Source of the DNA: Candidatus Endomicrobium macrotermitis
Lineage (GTDB): Bacteria; Elusimicrobiota; Endomicrobiia; Endomicrobiales; Endomicrobiaceae
Length of the DNA: 54,062 bases
Direction: 5' to 3'
Assembly: GCA_031271405.1 (NCBI GenBank)
Contig: JAISVT010000014.1
Span: forward strand, 1-54,062
The position numbers and the translations under genes were made by a program. Below are positions 34,945 to 44,455 of this stretch, piece by piece. The notes under the pieces are model-generated. The model searched no databases and had not been told where the DNA came from. It worked only from the letters and a program-made list of their open reading frames with translations. Each line of letters starts with the position of its first letter. The first letter of the stretch is position 1.

Positions 34945-35274
34945 ATGAACGCACTCAATACAGTATTTTATTTACTCCAATTCGTACATTACACGGTTTG
35001 CGCGGGACTGATAATCATAGTTCTGCTCCAAGCCGGAAAAAGCGGCGGCATGGCGGGGATTTTCGGCGGAGGCGGTTCTGACCAGATTTTTAACGCACCT
35101 TCCGGAATGGCTTTTATAAAAAAGCTTACCGTTTTCATGGCCTGTATTTTTATTTTTACCTCTTTGGTATTGACGAAGTTTTCCACAAGAATGAGCATGA
35201 TGTCCGTAGTCGATCAGCTCTCTAACATTCCGATAGCTGCTCCGGTTGAACCGGGCGGCGGAAGTGAGAAGTAG
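34945..35274 (+). CDS. secG: Preprotein translocase subunit SecG
   Basis: 109-residue inner-membrane protein of the SecYEG channel. It has the two membrane helices of SecG (about residues 8-28 and 52-72) and the conserved connecting loop LLQAGKSGGMAGIFGGGGSDQIF. The C-terminal tail is short and Gly-rich. No ribosome site is visible, and the promoter lies so close that the message should be leaderless. tRNA-Leu begins 7 bases after the stop, so secG and the tRNAs are probably one transcript. Confidence 0.95.
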   Translation: MNALNTVFYLLQFVHYTVCAGLIIIVLLQAGKSGGMAGIFGGGGSDQIFNAPSGMAFIKKLTVFMACIFIFTSLVLTKFSTRMSMMSVVDQLSNIPIAAPVEPGGGSEK

Positions 35275-35281
35275 TACTCGC

Positions 35282-35363
35282 GCTGGGGTGGCGGAATTGG
35301 CATACGCGCACGTTTGAGGGGCGTGTCCTTAACCGGATGCGGGTTCAAATCCCGCCCTCAGCA
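35282..35363 (+). tRNA. tRNA-Leu (GAG)
   Basis: The cloverleaf can be drawn by hand: acceptor GCTGGGG with CCTCAGC, anticodon stem CACGT/GCGTG around TTGAGGG (anticodon GAG), an extended variable arm (TCC...GGA) as expected for leucine, and T-arm GCGGG-TTCAAAT-CCCGC. CCA is not encoded. Confidence 0.95.
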
Positions 35364-35383
35364 TTTTTTTGATTTAGTTCGTC

Positions 35384-35401
35384 ATTTGTAATTTGTAATT
35401 G
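35384..35401. repeat. 18-base direct repeat, copy 1
   Basis: atttgtaatttgtaattg, itself built of TTTGTAA-like heptads. The same 18 bases recur at 35561-35578, so the two copies flank tRNA-Gly. Confidence 0.8.
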
Positions 35402-35408
35402 CCGTTAT

Positions 35409-35483
35409 GCGGGTGTAGTTCAGTGGTAGAACGTCTCGTTGCCAACGAGAAGGTCGTGGGTTCAAGTCCCATCGCCCGCTCCA
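35409..35483 (+). tRNA. tRNA-Gly (GCC)
   Basis: Acceptor GCGGGTG pairs with CGCCCGC, anticodon stem TCTCG/CGAGA holds TTGCCAA (anticodon GCC), the T-arm has GTGGG-TTCAAGT-CCCAT, and CCA is encoded at 35481-35483. Confidence 0.96.
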
Positions 35484-35492
35484 GATCAAACC

Positions 35493-35525
35493 AAAAAGTC
35501 CTGATTCTTTCAGGGCTTTTTTTAT
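35493..35525 (+). terminator. Terminator after tRNA-Gly
   Basis: AAAAAGTCCTGA (35493-35504) pairs with TCAGGGCTTTTT (35510-35521) with one G-U pair, followed by more T. Confidence 0.88.
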
Positions 35526-35560
35526 TTGTTTAATTTTTTGCCGTTGATTCGTGATTCGTA

Positions 35561-35578
35561 ATTTGTAATTTGTAATTG
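35561..35578. repeat. 18-base direct repeat, copy 2
   Basis: Identical to 35384-35401 and preceded by further ATTCGTAA units, which suggests expansion of a 7-base tandem repeat. Confidence 0.8.
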
Positions 35579-35582
35579 TATT

Positions 35583-36332
35583 TTACAGAGTTTTTTTTTC
35601 CGGGATTCCGGGTTTTCTGGGGAATTGCATCGGCGTGTCTTTGTATTTTTTGAAAATAAGAAGGCGGTAATCCAATTCCTGTTCGGGAAGTTTGTATTCT
35701 ATAATTCTTTCGAGTTTTGCTCCCAAATGCTTCAGTGCGTTTTCTACCGAAGTTAAACCTTCTTCTTTGCTTTCAACGGAATTTTTTGTCTTATGAACCA
35801 AAAAACGGCCGCCTATTTTAAGAAGCGGTATGGAAATTTCAAGATTAGGGGAAAATTTGCTTACCGCGCGCGACAAAATAAAATCGTATTTTTGCCTGTA
35901 ACCGGCATTTTGTCCTATTTCCTCCGCGCGTTTATTTAATATTTCAATGTCAAAACCAAGCCTTTTGTTTGCTTCTTCCAAAAAAACGCATTTTTTTGTT
36001 ATCGATTCCACAAGAGTCAGTTTTATATCGGGCAAAGCTATTTTTACGGGTATTCCCGGCATTCCGGAGCCCGTACCCAAATCTGCCGCGCGCAAACCCG
36101 AAGTATTTTCCGTTATTTCCGAAATAGCTTTAGCGCTGTATAAAGAATCGCAAAAATGCCTGTAAATCAAATCTGTTTCGGTTTTAAAAGATATCAGGTT
36201 AAACTTTTTATTCCACTCCGTAAGCGCGTCAAAATATATCGCAAATTTTTCACATTGTCCGTCGCTGAAATTTGTTAAAATATTTTGGCTGACATAATCC
36301 TTAAAAATGCCGAAAAGCCCGTGTTTTTTCAT
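35583..36332 (-). CDS. rsmG: 16S rRNA (guanine-N7)-methyltransferase RsmG
   Basis: 249 residues. Methylates G527 of 16S rRNA with S-adenosylmethionine. Family features are the lead WNKKFNLISFKTETDLIYRHFCDSLYSA, the SAM site AADLGTGSGMPGIPVKIALPD, LVESITKKCVFLEEA and the FILSRAVSKF segment. It is on the opposite strand from its neighbours, divergent from the giant gene (52 bases between starts) and convergent with the tRNA transcript. Length and motifs are normal. Confidence 0.95.
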   Translation of the reverse strand: MKKHGLFGIFKDYVSQNILTNFSDGQCEKFAIYFDALTEWNKKFNLISFKTETDLIYRHFCDSLYSAKAISEITENTSGLRAADLGTGSGMPGIPVKIALPDIKLTLVESITKKCVFLEEANKRLGFDIEILNKRAEEIGQNAGYRQKYDFILSRAVSKFSPNLEISIPLLKIGGRFLVHKTKNSVESKEEGLTSVENALKHLGAKLERIIEYKLPEQELDYRLLIFKKYKDTPMQFPRKPGIPEKKTL

Positions 36333-36355
36333 ATGAGAATATTATCAAATAATGA

Positions 36356-36384
36356 TTGAAAAATAAATACATTTGAGTTATTTT
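36356..36384 (+). promoter_or_regulatory. Candidate promoter of the giant gene
   Basis: TTGAAA (36356-36361), 17-base spacer, TATTTT (36379-36384). If used, transcription would begin near the ATG at 36391. Confidence 0.4.
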
Positions 36385-39300
36385 ATGAGCATGATAAAGA
36401 AAGGTATTTCAATATTATTGGCCATAGCTTTGATTGAGACTGCGGCTTTGGGCAGTATGCCTCCCGCTCAGCCGGTTTTTGCGGCGGAATCTAAAAATCT
36501 GCCGTCATTTTCGGATTTAGGCGGAGTAACGGGCGGAAAAGATTTCGGCTCGCCGGGAAGGATAATAATAATACAGGATTTGCACTGCCATCCTCAGGTG
36601 CAAAAAAATATCGGCTCGATAATAGAGATTCTTGACGATAAATTCAAAATAAACAATATCTACCTCGAAGGCGCGCACGGAGACGTTGACATCGGCTGGC
36701 TTACCGCCATAAAAGACAAGACCTTTTCGGATAATATCGCGCAAAAACTGCTTGAAAGCGGAAAACTGACCGGCGCGGAATATTACGCTTATAAACGTAA
36801 TTCCGGGTCGAAACTTAAAGGCATAGAAGACGAAGAAATCCATCTTGCCAATTTAAAAAGGCTTTCGCAAATAACGGAACTTCAGCCTGAAATAACCGCG
36901 ATACTGTCGGATCTTTCCGGTTTCCTCAAACAAAGCCAAAAACAAAACTACGGCGCTTTGAACCGTAAACTCGCTTCTCTTTCCGGTAAATACCGTTCAG
37001 GAAAAATAAATTCGGCGGGCTATTATAAAAAGCTTTTAAAATACGCCGAAAAAGCCGAAAAATTAAAAAGTTTTGCAGGGGATTTTAACGTAAATACTGA
37101 CGATTATCCGGAAATATTGAAGTTTTCGGAATCTTCGAATAAACTAAAAAAAATAAACTTGAAAACCGTTCAAACGCAGCTTTCCCGGATTGTGAACGAA
37201 TTAAAAAGTTCTCTTCCTTACGGCGCATATTCCGAATTTCTGGCAAAAACAAATTCGTTAAGCGATACCGGCGCGCTGATAAAAGAGCTTGAAAGATTAA
37301 ACTCCGGCGGTTTTATAGATTTCGGCAAATATAAAGAAGCGGGCGAATTTATTTCCGCGCAAAATTCCGCGGCGGATATTAACCCGATAAAGCTTATCGG
37401 CGAAGAAAGAAAATTTTTGAAAGCGCTTCAGGTTAAAGCCTCCGAAAGCGAAAAAGAAATGCTGACAGTCATAATTTCCGATATGTTCTCCTATTTCTCG
37501 GATTATTACACGGCAAGCCTTGCGTCGGACGATTATAAATACCTAAAAGCGTTCGGAACGGAAAATTACAGGCATTACTGGCAAAAAGCCGCAGGGTCTC
37601 ATGACATATATTTGCTTGATAAATACGACGCTTTACTGGAAGAGTATTATGAAACCAACATTAACAGGGATAAAATATTTACACAACACATATTTGACGG
37701 AAATGAGCCGTCCGGCATAAACCTGATAGTCTGCGGAGGGTTCCACACGCAGGGACTGGCAGAAGAGTTTGAAGAAAAAGGAGTAAGTTATACCGTAATT
37801 ACTCCTAAGGTTACCCAAGACGCCGCAATCGCGGACGAGATATATAATGAAATGCTTTTGAGCGGTTTTAAAACCGAATCTTTTGCCATAGCCTTGCAGG
37901 CAATATCAAACGGAGGAAGCCAAAAACAATTTACGCTGATTTTGGAAACCCTTCTGGCCGACGAATTAAAAAGAAATCCGAACTTAAACAAAGAAGAATT
38001 TATAAACGGTATCGTAAATAAAATATGCGATATCGACGAATCCGAACTTAAAAACGGCGGACTTACGGCAGTTTACAACCGCCCGGTAAACGAAGGCGTT
38101 AAGCTAAACGGCGACGGCAGCGTAGAAGTAAGCATATTTTTTGAAAATAGCAGGCAAAAACACGTTATCGCGGTAAATACGAAAGAAACGGCTCCTTACG
38201 CTTCGATCTTCGGCGCAAAATATGCAAAAACCGCCCCTTTGTGGGAGTGGGTGTATTTATTGCCGTTTTCAATACCGTTTTTAAAAAGCAGTAAGTTCAA
38301 GGCTTTCTTAAGCAATACATTCTTGCGGGGTGTGGAAGCGAGAGACATCAACAAAGTATTGAGAAACAATAAGAGGCTTAATATTTCGGATTTTATTTCA
38401 TCTTCCTTGCTGCTTTCTGCGATTTTTTTGCTGCCCCAAACTCTGCCTTTTGTGATAATTGCCTACTCGGTATTCAAATCGCTGGCGTTCGCATCTTTCC
38501 ACCAGAATAAATTTAATATCAGAGGAGGCGCAAAATTCAGTTCCGTATTTGTGTCGTCGCTTGTTACGCTGCTTCCCATTAATCTTATATTAATAATTGC
38601 AGGTCCGGCCGGCCTTGCCGCTGCCGTTATTTTAGGAATACCGCTTCAAGTATTGCTCCATGAACTTTATAATGTATGGCTGGCGCCTTCAATAGCCGCC
38701 CGTTTGCACAAAAACTATGTTTATACCGACAGCGAGTTGATTAAGTATTTTGATGATTTCAGCGAAGAGATAGACCTGTCGGATTTTAACAAAAGCGTGC
38801 CTTCTGCCGATGCGCGCAAATTTGAAGTCATGCTCAAGCTTTTTAATCTTAACAGGAATAAGGATACAGTAAACAGAATATTGCCGGTACTGCTGCAAAT
38901 ATCCGGAGATTTATCGCATAAAAAACAATCCGGAAAAATTGTATTAAGGATTAATGAATCCATATCTTCTCAGCTTGAAAATATGGATAAAAGCATTGCG
39001 CGATATATAGCGTCATCGGAAAGTAAAGAGGACTCATTTAACTTTTTGCTCATATCGGCTCAAAAGAATAAGCCTCGCGCGCTTTCCGAAATAGTTTCGA
39101 ATCAAAATATTGATGTAAGATACAGACTGTACGCGTACGGCCTTTTGAGAAGTTCCGGTTCATATTTAAATGAAAATAAAAAAAGAGAGCTTACTGAAAA
39201 AGCGCGAAGGCTTATACACAATTTTGAATGGAGAAAAGATTTAGGACATATATATGACGGCACCATATTTTACAATGAAGAATTACAGGCTTACGTCACG

Positions 39301-42300
39301 GCAGTTTATCTGATAATGGTTGCGGAACACCCCGGGTTTATTAACAGAGAAAGTTCCGATGTATTTAAAACGATAACAAAAGCAAGATTTGACGCCAGAT
39401 ACCGCAATGCCGACTCTTCCCTATCGTTCGGGAAAGATTTTTTTAAGGTTCCTGCGCAGCAAAGAGTATTTCCTGAAATTATTGCGCATGAGCTTGCGCA
39501 CATTCATCTCACAAATTTAAAGTTTTCTCCGATAAAAAAAATCGCGATTTTATTGATTTTCCTGCCCGAAAATAAATTTACGCGAAAACTTATCTTGAAT
39601 TTGCAGAGGGCGGTAATTCACGAGTTATATGCCGATGTCGCCGGATATTTGTTGAGTAAATCTACCGGAAGAAATCCTGAAAATTTTTATAATGCGATGC
39701 TGGCTCCTTTCTTGAAAAATTTTCCTAAATCTACGGAATTTACGGATGAGCATGAAGGGGCAAGAATTCAGTTCAGCCAGCTTATTGAAATGCTTAAACA
39801 CGACCGTCGCAGTATCGATTATTATAAGTTTGCCGGTCTTTTTGACAGAAAACTGCGCAGAAACATAAAAAATTCGGAATTATATTTCAGGGAGTTCTTT
39901 TTTGACCTTGCCGAATCTTATCTCACGCGCGAAGGATATAAAACCGTAAGCGAGCCTGAAGATTTACAAAGCAACGATGTTATTACCGTAAATGAATTGC
40001 TGGATTCTTTTTACGCTTCGATATTCGGCGGCGAAAATGCCGCCGCCGCTCCGTTTTGGGAATGGGTTTATATGCTTCCCGGAGTAAGTTTTTTTGTTGA
40101 AAAAGGCGGGTTTGCAAAAATACTCTCAAAAACTTTCTTGCGCAAAAAAAGCGAAGAAGAAATAAAAGGAACTCTGAAAACCGGCAAAGTTTCCAAAATT
40201 ATCGACGCGGCGGGGATAATTGCTTTTGCCGGTTTTTCATTGAGCGGCCTTGGCATTGCCGGACTTGCCGCATTTGCGCTTACCAGAGCGATAATTTTTT
40301 CCATGGCTCACAAAGGTTTTGACTGGAAAGCGCACTGGAAAGACAGGACTTTGATAAGTTCTCTTGTGTTCAGTTCTTTGCTGTTTTTTATTCCGTTTGC
40401 GGTCATATGCGCTCCTCTGGCGTTTTTCAGTATTAACGTTATACCTGCCGTTGCCGCGGGACTCTCTTTAAATATTCTTTTACACTCCGTTTATAACAAA
40501 TATATCGCTTCGTCGTTTTCTTTAAAAAAAGCTTCCATAGCGGCAGAACAGTCCGCGGAAGAAAAACAAAGTTTTATAGCGGGTGTCATAAAAAGCAAAT
40601 TGTCCGGAAAACTCGGTATTTCGGAAGAGAAAATCGAAATCAATCCGGCGTATGAAATACCGTACGGTTCAATCGGAACGCTTGCGGAATATTTTTATTC
40701 TGCGGTAAAACTTTCGAAAGCCGAAAACGGAAATATCGTTTCAAATATTCCGAAATCGTTTCTGTTTGCGCTTCACGGTCTTAACGGCGCGGAACGCGAT
40801 GAGTATATTGAAACTTTTGCCGAAAATCTTACGGCTTTGTACGAAATCATGCTAAAAGTTCCGGCTGATAAGCGCGATGAATCGGCAAATGCTCTTATGA
40901 ACGCCTTAAATGACAATATCGCCGATTTTGCGAAAACCGCATTTCTGGAGTACGCGTTTTCTTCAGCCGTTACCGTTCCTTCATTTGACGAGATTTCAAA
41001 ACTTGCCGGATATATCGGAAAATTGTCTTTTAAGTGGTCGGCAGTAAACAGAGACCTGTTGTATTTTATTTCCAAATCGAAAGACTTGGTTAAAAATTTC
41101 GACGGCAAAACGAGAAATATGCTGTTGTTTCAGTGTATCGAATTTTTAGGGTATATTTTGCAAAGCCAGACTTGGCTTTCTCCGGCGCTTTATGACGGAC
41201 AATACGGTTTTATGCAGGATACCGCTACGGCTCCGAGGTACGAGCGCGAGTTGGCTCATACGGGGGATATCGATCCGGTTTTTAAAACGATACTCTCAAA
41301 TCACCGCAGAACGCAGATTATAAAAACCAAAGAAGCCGCGCTTTTTGAATACATAGCCGACAGAGGAAACAGAATCGGCTCTTCTCTTATACTTCCGGAC
41401 AGCATAGGGGAGGGTTTTAAAAATATCGACATCTCATCTTTGGAAGATAAAGTGTATTCCGCGTATATTTTGGATGAAAATGAAACCGCTTCTCTGCTTA
41501 AACAGAGAAATTCCCGCTCAATTACGGACAGGTATTTTATAATAGACTGTTCGCAGCACGGCGATGTAGCGGCGATTGCCGGAAGCATCGATAAATACAA
41601 TGAGAGCGTGAGCGATAAACTTAAAATAAAAGAAGTTTTATTTTATAACGCCGATTTGAAAGATTATGTTTTGTCGGACAAAAAATTCTCTTTTTTGACA
41701 GCTTACATATTTGATTTTCCAAAGTTTGTAACGGATGAAAATAGCAGGGAATCCGTGTCGGATTTGTTTACGAATATTCCTGCCGTATATGCCGCGGACG
41801 ACGGGTTTGTTTTAGATTTCGGCAGCCGTCTGGACAATTTTACGATTCATTACTTGTATTTGCTTATGGACAGGGAGTCTATAGTTCACACGGCATCCGA
41901 AAGCGCGGCAAGACGCAGAGATTCGGCTTTCCCTGACATGGAAACCGCGGAGGAATATAAAAAACTGTATGTCAGGCTTGAGGAATCGCTTAAAAAATAT
42001 AATTTTTTTGACGGCGCGAAAAAGAAATTTTACAACACCGTAATGGAAAACCTTTCGGTTAATATCAAACGTTTAAATTATTATGCCGAAGGTAAATACG
42101 TAAGCGCGAGAGATTTTAACGACATTATAGATGAATACAGAACCTTTTTAAATTTCCTGCTTTATTTTCAATGGTCGGACAGAAAAGACAGAAACCATAT
42201 GATTTCAGATGCCGAAAGGTCCGGTTTAGCCGGGCAGTTTAACGGGTTTATGATAAAACCGAAGAATTCCGCAGGTGTTCCTTTTTCTCAGGATACCGTT

Positions 42301-43788
42301 TTAACCGCAAGCGGAATGTCGGCCGTAAAAACCATAGCGGCGATGCTTATATCGGAAAATATTTCCAAAATAGCGTTAGGAAAAAATATTTATTATGAGA
42401 ATAAACATATGTTTAAGAATCTGAATGCTTTTACAAATCCCGAGACATTTAAAGAAGGAGATACTGCGGCGATATTAAATCTTGATTCGGAAGCCGTATT
42501 TTTTGATTTGATTTCCAACGACTCGGAAATTCCGGTCGCAGACGTAAAACGCGTCGTTTCGGAACTTGCGAAAAGAAAATACGGAACGCCTTTTTATCTG
42601 TGCATAGACAACAGCATGTATCCGTCTTTTCAGTTTAACGGCATTTTTGACGGGATAGATTTGCCGGATAATATGTACATTGTAATTTACGGCAGCATGC
42701 AGAAAATGCATCAAAGAGGGCTTGAAATTGTAACTTCCGGATTTTTGACTTTGATGTCAAACGGGCATAACCATGAAGAGATCTTAAACCGGTTAAAAGA
42801 CTCTTCAAAATTTACTTCGTCCGAAATAGATACTTTCCGGCATATAGCTTTAAGCGAATTTGCGGATAGAGACAGTTTTCTTGCGCGTTCGAAAGAGCTT
42901 AACGACAACGCGGAAGCCGCGGCTTTGGCGCTGAACGGCATAGCAAAAATATTCGGGAACGTTTTCCGTGTGTATCATCCGTCTTTATACTCCGGAGAGC
43001 AGAAAAGAATGTGGGAAGAAAACGGAAGCGCCGGAATCCCGTTCTTTTTTATAAAAGGAAGCAAAGACGGAGTCGGGAATAATATTGACAAGTTTCTTGA
43101 ATATTTATTTAAGAAATTTATTAAGGAGACCGCTTTTTCGCCTCTTGTCAGAGACAGTTACGGGTTTGATTCTTTCACCAACATAACTTACGGCTACGGA
43201 GACAGGGCGGCAAGGTTTAACGCAGGGCTCGATATGGGCCGTGACGCAGATAAATTTTTAGATACGTTTGCCGGAGCGGCTTTTGAATATTTTTCCCGCG
43301 GCGGCGCGGAAGAAGAAGGAACTGCTGAAGATTTACAGGTTGAAAGAATATATTCTTATGTAAAAGAGCAGCGAGGCTACAGGGCGCAAAATTCGGATCA
43401 GGCTGTTTATGAGTATGTTAACGGCATAAATCATTCTGTTTTATCGGATGAAAATGTGCTGAAAATGCTGATTATTTGCGGTATTTTGGAAAAATCCGCC
43501 CCTGAAGAAATAAAAGCGCGCGCTTATGAAATATTAAGCGGGGAAATTACCGTAGATTTAAGCGGCATTTATATTGAGGCTTTGCCTTATTACGGAAAAC
43601 CAAATAGGGAGGTTACCGGAAAATTAACAGAATTTTTTATAAACGGCAGTTCGTCGCAGCAGGGCGCTGCTGCCGCTTCTTTAGCCGCGGTGCTGGAACC
43701 GCCTGCGGTTGAGCACAGCATAGACGGTTTTGATTCGGGCGCAGGGTATTCGGGAAGGTTTATTGCAAATATGCTGGCCGCGGCATAA
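36385..43788 (+). CDS. Giant exported multidomain protein (QDLHCH, HExxH and PLP-fold regions)
   Basis: About 2467 residues (numbered from the ATG at 36385; ATG 36391 or TTG 36373 are alternatives). In order: a signal or anchor helix (8-30); an N-terminal domain with QDLHCHPQVQ (64-73), YLEGAHGD (93-100) and CGGFHTQG (450-457), whose His and acidic residues suggest a metal-dependent or TraB/ChaN-like fold; membrane module A (about 605-770, APLWEWVYLLP); an M48-like zincin site, HELAH (1035-1039) and HELYAD (1079-1084); membrane module B (about 1208-1380, APFWEWVYMLP); a helical unknown part; and a region like fold-type I PLP enzymes of Cys/Met metabolism (about 1940-2305): ASGMSAV, IDNS (2074-2077), GSMQKMHQRG with K2107, and RFNAGLDMGRD. 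No family covering the whole is known to me. A second member starts at 53773. Confidence 0.85.
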   Translation: MSMIKKGISILLAIALIETAALGSMPPAQPVFAAESKNLPSFSDLGGVTGGKDFGSPGRIIIIQDLHCHPQVQKNIGSIIEILDDKFKINNIYLEGAHGDVDIGWLTAIKDKTFSDNIAQKLLESGKLTGAEYYAYKRNSGSKLKGIEDEEIHLANLKRLSQITELQPEITAILSDLSGFLKQSQKQNYGALNRKLASLSGKYRSGKINSAGYYKKLLKYAEKAEKLKSFAGDFNVNTDDYPEILKFSESSNKLKKINLKTVQTQLSRIVNELKSSLPYGAYSEFLAKTNSLSDTGALIKELERLNSGGFIDFGKYKEAGEFISAQNSAADINPIKLIGEERKFLKALQVKASESEKEMLTVIISDMFSYFSDYYTASLASDDYKYLKAFGTENYRHYWQKAAGSHDIYLLDKYDALLEEYYETNINRDKIFTQHIFDGNEPSGINLIVCGGFHTQGLAEEFEEKGVSYTVITPKVTQDAAIADEIYNEMLLSGFKTESFAIALQAISNGGSQKQFTLILETLLADELKRNPNLNKEEFINGIVNKICDIDESELKNGGLTAVYNRPVNEGVKLNGDGSVEVSIFFENSRQKHVIAVNTKETAPYASIFGAKYAKTAPLWEWVYLLPFSIPFLKSSKFKAFLSNTFLRGVEARDINKVLRNNKRLNISDFISSSLLLSAIFLLPQTLPFVIIAYSVFKSLAFASFHQNKFNIRGGAKFSSVFVSSLVTLLPINLILIIAGPAGLAAAVILGIPLQVLLHELYNVWLAPSIAARLHKNYVYTDSELIKYFDDFSEEIDLSDFNKSVPSADARKFEVMLKLFNLNRNKDTVNRILPVLLQISGDLSHKKQSGKIVLRINESISSQLENMDKSIARYIASSESKEDSFNFLLISAQKNKPRALSEIVSNQNIDVRYRLYAYGLLRSSGSYLNENKKRELTEKARRLIHNFEWRKDLGHIYDGTIFYNEELQAYVTAVYLIMVAEHPGFINRESSDVFKTITKARFDARYRNADSSLSFGKDFFKVPAQQRVFPEIIAHELAHIHLTNLKFSPIKKIAILLIFLPENKFTRKLILNLQRAVIHELYADVAGYLLSKSTGRNPENFYNAMLAPFLKNFPKSTEFTDEHEGARIQFSQLIEMLKHDRRSIDYYKFAGLFDRKLRRNIKNSELYFREFFFDLAESYLTREGYKTVSEPEDLQSNDVITVNELLDSFYASIFGGENAAAAPFWEWVYMLPGVSFFVEKGGFAKILSKTFLRKKSEEEIKGTLKTGKVSKIIDAAGIIAFAGFSLSGLGIAGLAAFALTRAIIFSMAHKGFDWKAHWKDRTLISSLVFSSLLFFIPFAVICAPLAFFSINVIPAVAAGLSLNILLHSVYNKYIASSFSLKKASIAAEQSAEEKQSFIAGVIKSKLSGKLGISEEKIEINPAYEIPYGSIGTLAEYFYSAVKLSKAENGNIVSNIPKSFLFALHGLNGAERDEYIETFAENLTALYEIMLKVPADKRDESANALMNALNDNIADFAKTAFLEYAFSSAVTVPSFDEISKLAGYIGKLSFKWSAVNRDLLYFISKSKDLVKNFDGKTRNMLLFQCIEFLGYILQSQTWLSPALYDGQYGFMQDTATAPRYERELAHTGDIDPVFKTILSNHRRTQIIKTKEAALFEYIADRGNRIGSSLILPDSIGEGFKNIDISSLEDKVYSAYILDENETASLLKQRNSRSITDRYFIIDCSQHGDVAAIAGSIDKYNESVSDKLKIKEVLFYNADLKDYVLSDKKFSFLTAYIFDFPKFVTDENSRESVSDLFTNIPAVYAADDGFVLDFGSRLDNFTIHYLYLLMDRESIVHTASESAARRRDSAFPDMETAEEYKKLYVRLEESLKKYNFFDGAKKKFYNTVMENLSVNIKRLNYYAEGKYVSARDFNDIIDEYRTFLNFLLYFQWSDRKDRNHMISDAERSGLAGQFNGFMIKPKNSAGVPFSQDTVLTASGMSAVKTIAAMLISENISKIALGKNIYYENKHMFKNLNAFTNPETFKEGDTAAILNLDSEAVFFDLISNDSEIPVADVKRVVSELAKRKYGTPFYLCIDNSMYPSFQFNGIFDGIDLPDNMYIVIYGSMQKMHQRGLEIVTSGFLTLMSNGHNHEEILNRLKDSSKFTSSEIDTFRHIALSEFADRDSFLARSKELNDNAEAAALALNGIAKIFGNVFRVYHPSLYSGEQKRMWEENGSAGIPFFFIKGSKDGVGNNIDKFLEYLFKKFIKETAFSPLVRDSYGFDSFTNITYGYGDRAARFNAGLDMGRDADKFLDTFAGAAFEYFSRGGAEEEGTAEDLQVERIYSYVKEQRGYRAQNSDQAVYEYVNGINHSVLSDENVLKMLIICGILEKSAPEEIKARAYEILSGEITVDLSGIYIEALPYYGKPNREVTGKLTEFFINGSSSQQGAAAASLAAVLEPPAVEHSIDGFDSGAGYSGRFIANMLAAA

Positions 43789-43799
43789 GTTTTCAAAAT

Positions 43800-43850
43800 A
43801 AAAAACGGGCGGCTGAAAATAAAATTCAGCCGCCCGTTTTTTATTTTTTA
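43800..43850. terminator. Bidirectional terminator
   Basis: An 18-base perfect stem, AAAAAACGGGCGGCTGAA (43800-43817) against TTCAGCCGCCCGTTTTTT (43825-43842), with A-run and T-run on either side. It serves the giant gene and the convergent coiled-coil gene. Confidence 0.95.
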
Positions 43851-43857
43851 ATATTTA

Positions 43858-44436
43858 TTATTTAGCCGCTTTGAGAGATTGTAAAAGCGCATCGGCCTGC
43901 TCCAAAGCTTTTTTGTTTTTGTCATCCGCCTGCCTCATTATTTCATCGGCTTCCCTGTCTGTCGTTTCTCTGGCATTTTTTGCTTCTCTGAGCATTAAAT
44001 CGATTTCCGATACGGATATTTTATACTCGTTGTTTGCTCTTTCTTTTATGGCGTTTGCCTGGCTTTCAAGGTTTTTTGCTTCAAGTTCCGCCTGTTTTCT
44101 TTTTGCCGCCGCCTGTTCTTTTATGACGTCAGCTTTCGCTTTTACGTCCTGTTCTTTTATCTTGGCGTCGTTTTTTATCTTTTTTACGTCTTCCGCAGCT
44201 TTTTTCTTTTCGGCGTTTGCCTGATTTTTTATTTCCTTTGCCTGGGCTTTTACGTCGTCGGCGTTTATTTTTACGTCTTGTTCCGTTTGCGTATTTTCCG
44301 AAGCAACGGGCGCAGTTGGAACCGACGTGACCGTAGCCGGAGACGTTACCGTGCCGCTTTCCGTCTGAGCCGCCGCCAATCCCGCCGCCGATACGATAAA
44401 TCCCGCCGCAAATACAGCTGAAAACAATTTTTTCAT
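43858..44436 (-). CDS. Exported Ala/Lys-rich coiled-coil protein
   Basis: 192 residues. Signal peptide about 1-23 (GFIVSAAGLAAAQ), a Thr/Val/Pro-rich linker to about 50, then a nearly continuous charged helix to the end with heptad-like KxxAE and QA patterns (for example VKAQAKEIKNQANAEKKKA). It should form a long periplasmic coiled coil, like Lpp- or OmpH-type spacers, but lacks a lipobox. AGGGAGAAG precedes the ATG. It is the last gene of the minus-strand cluster begun by mnmG, and ends in the bidirectional terminator. Confidence 0.8.
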   Translation of the reverse strand: MKKLFSAVFAAGFIVSAAGLAAAQTESGTVTSPATVTSVPTAPVASENTQTEQDVKINADDVKAQAKEIKNQANAEKKKAAEDVKKIKNDAKIKEQDVKAKADVIKEQAAAKRKQAELEAKNLESQANAIKERANNEYKISVSEIDLMLREAKNARETTDREADEIMRQADDKNKKALEQADALLQSLKAAK

Positions 44437-44455
44437 TTTTTTCTTCTCCCTTTTT

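Noticed and set aside
35282-35483. tRNA genes as attachment sites of an integrated element
   Set aside because: There is no integrase nearby and no duplicated tRNA 3' end; the flanking repeats are short tandem units.
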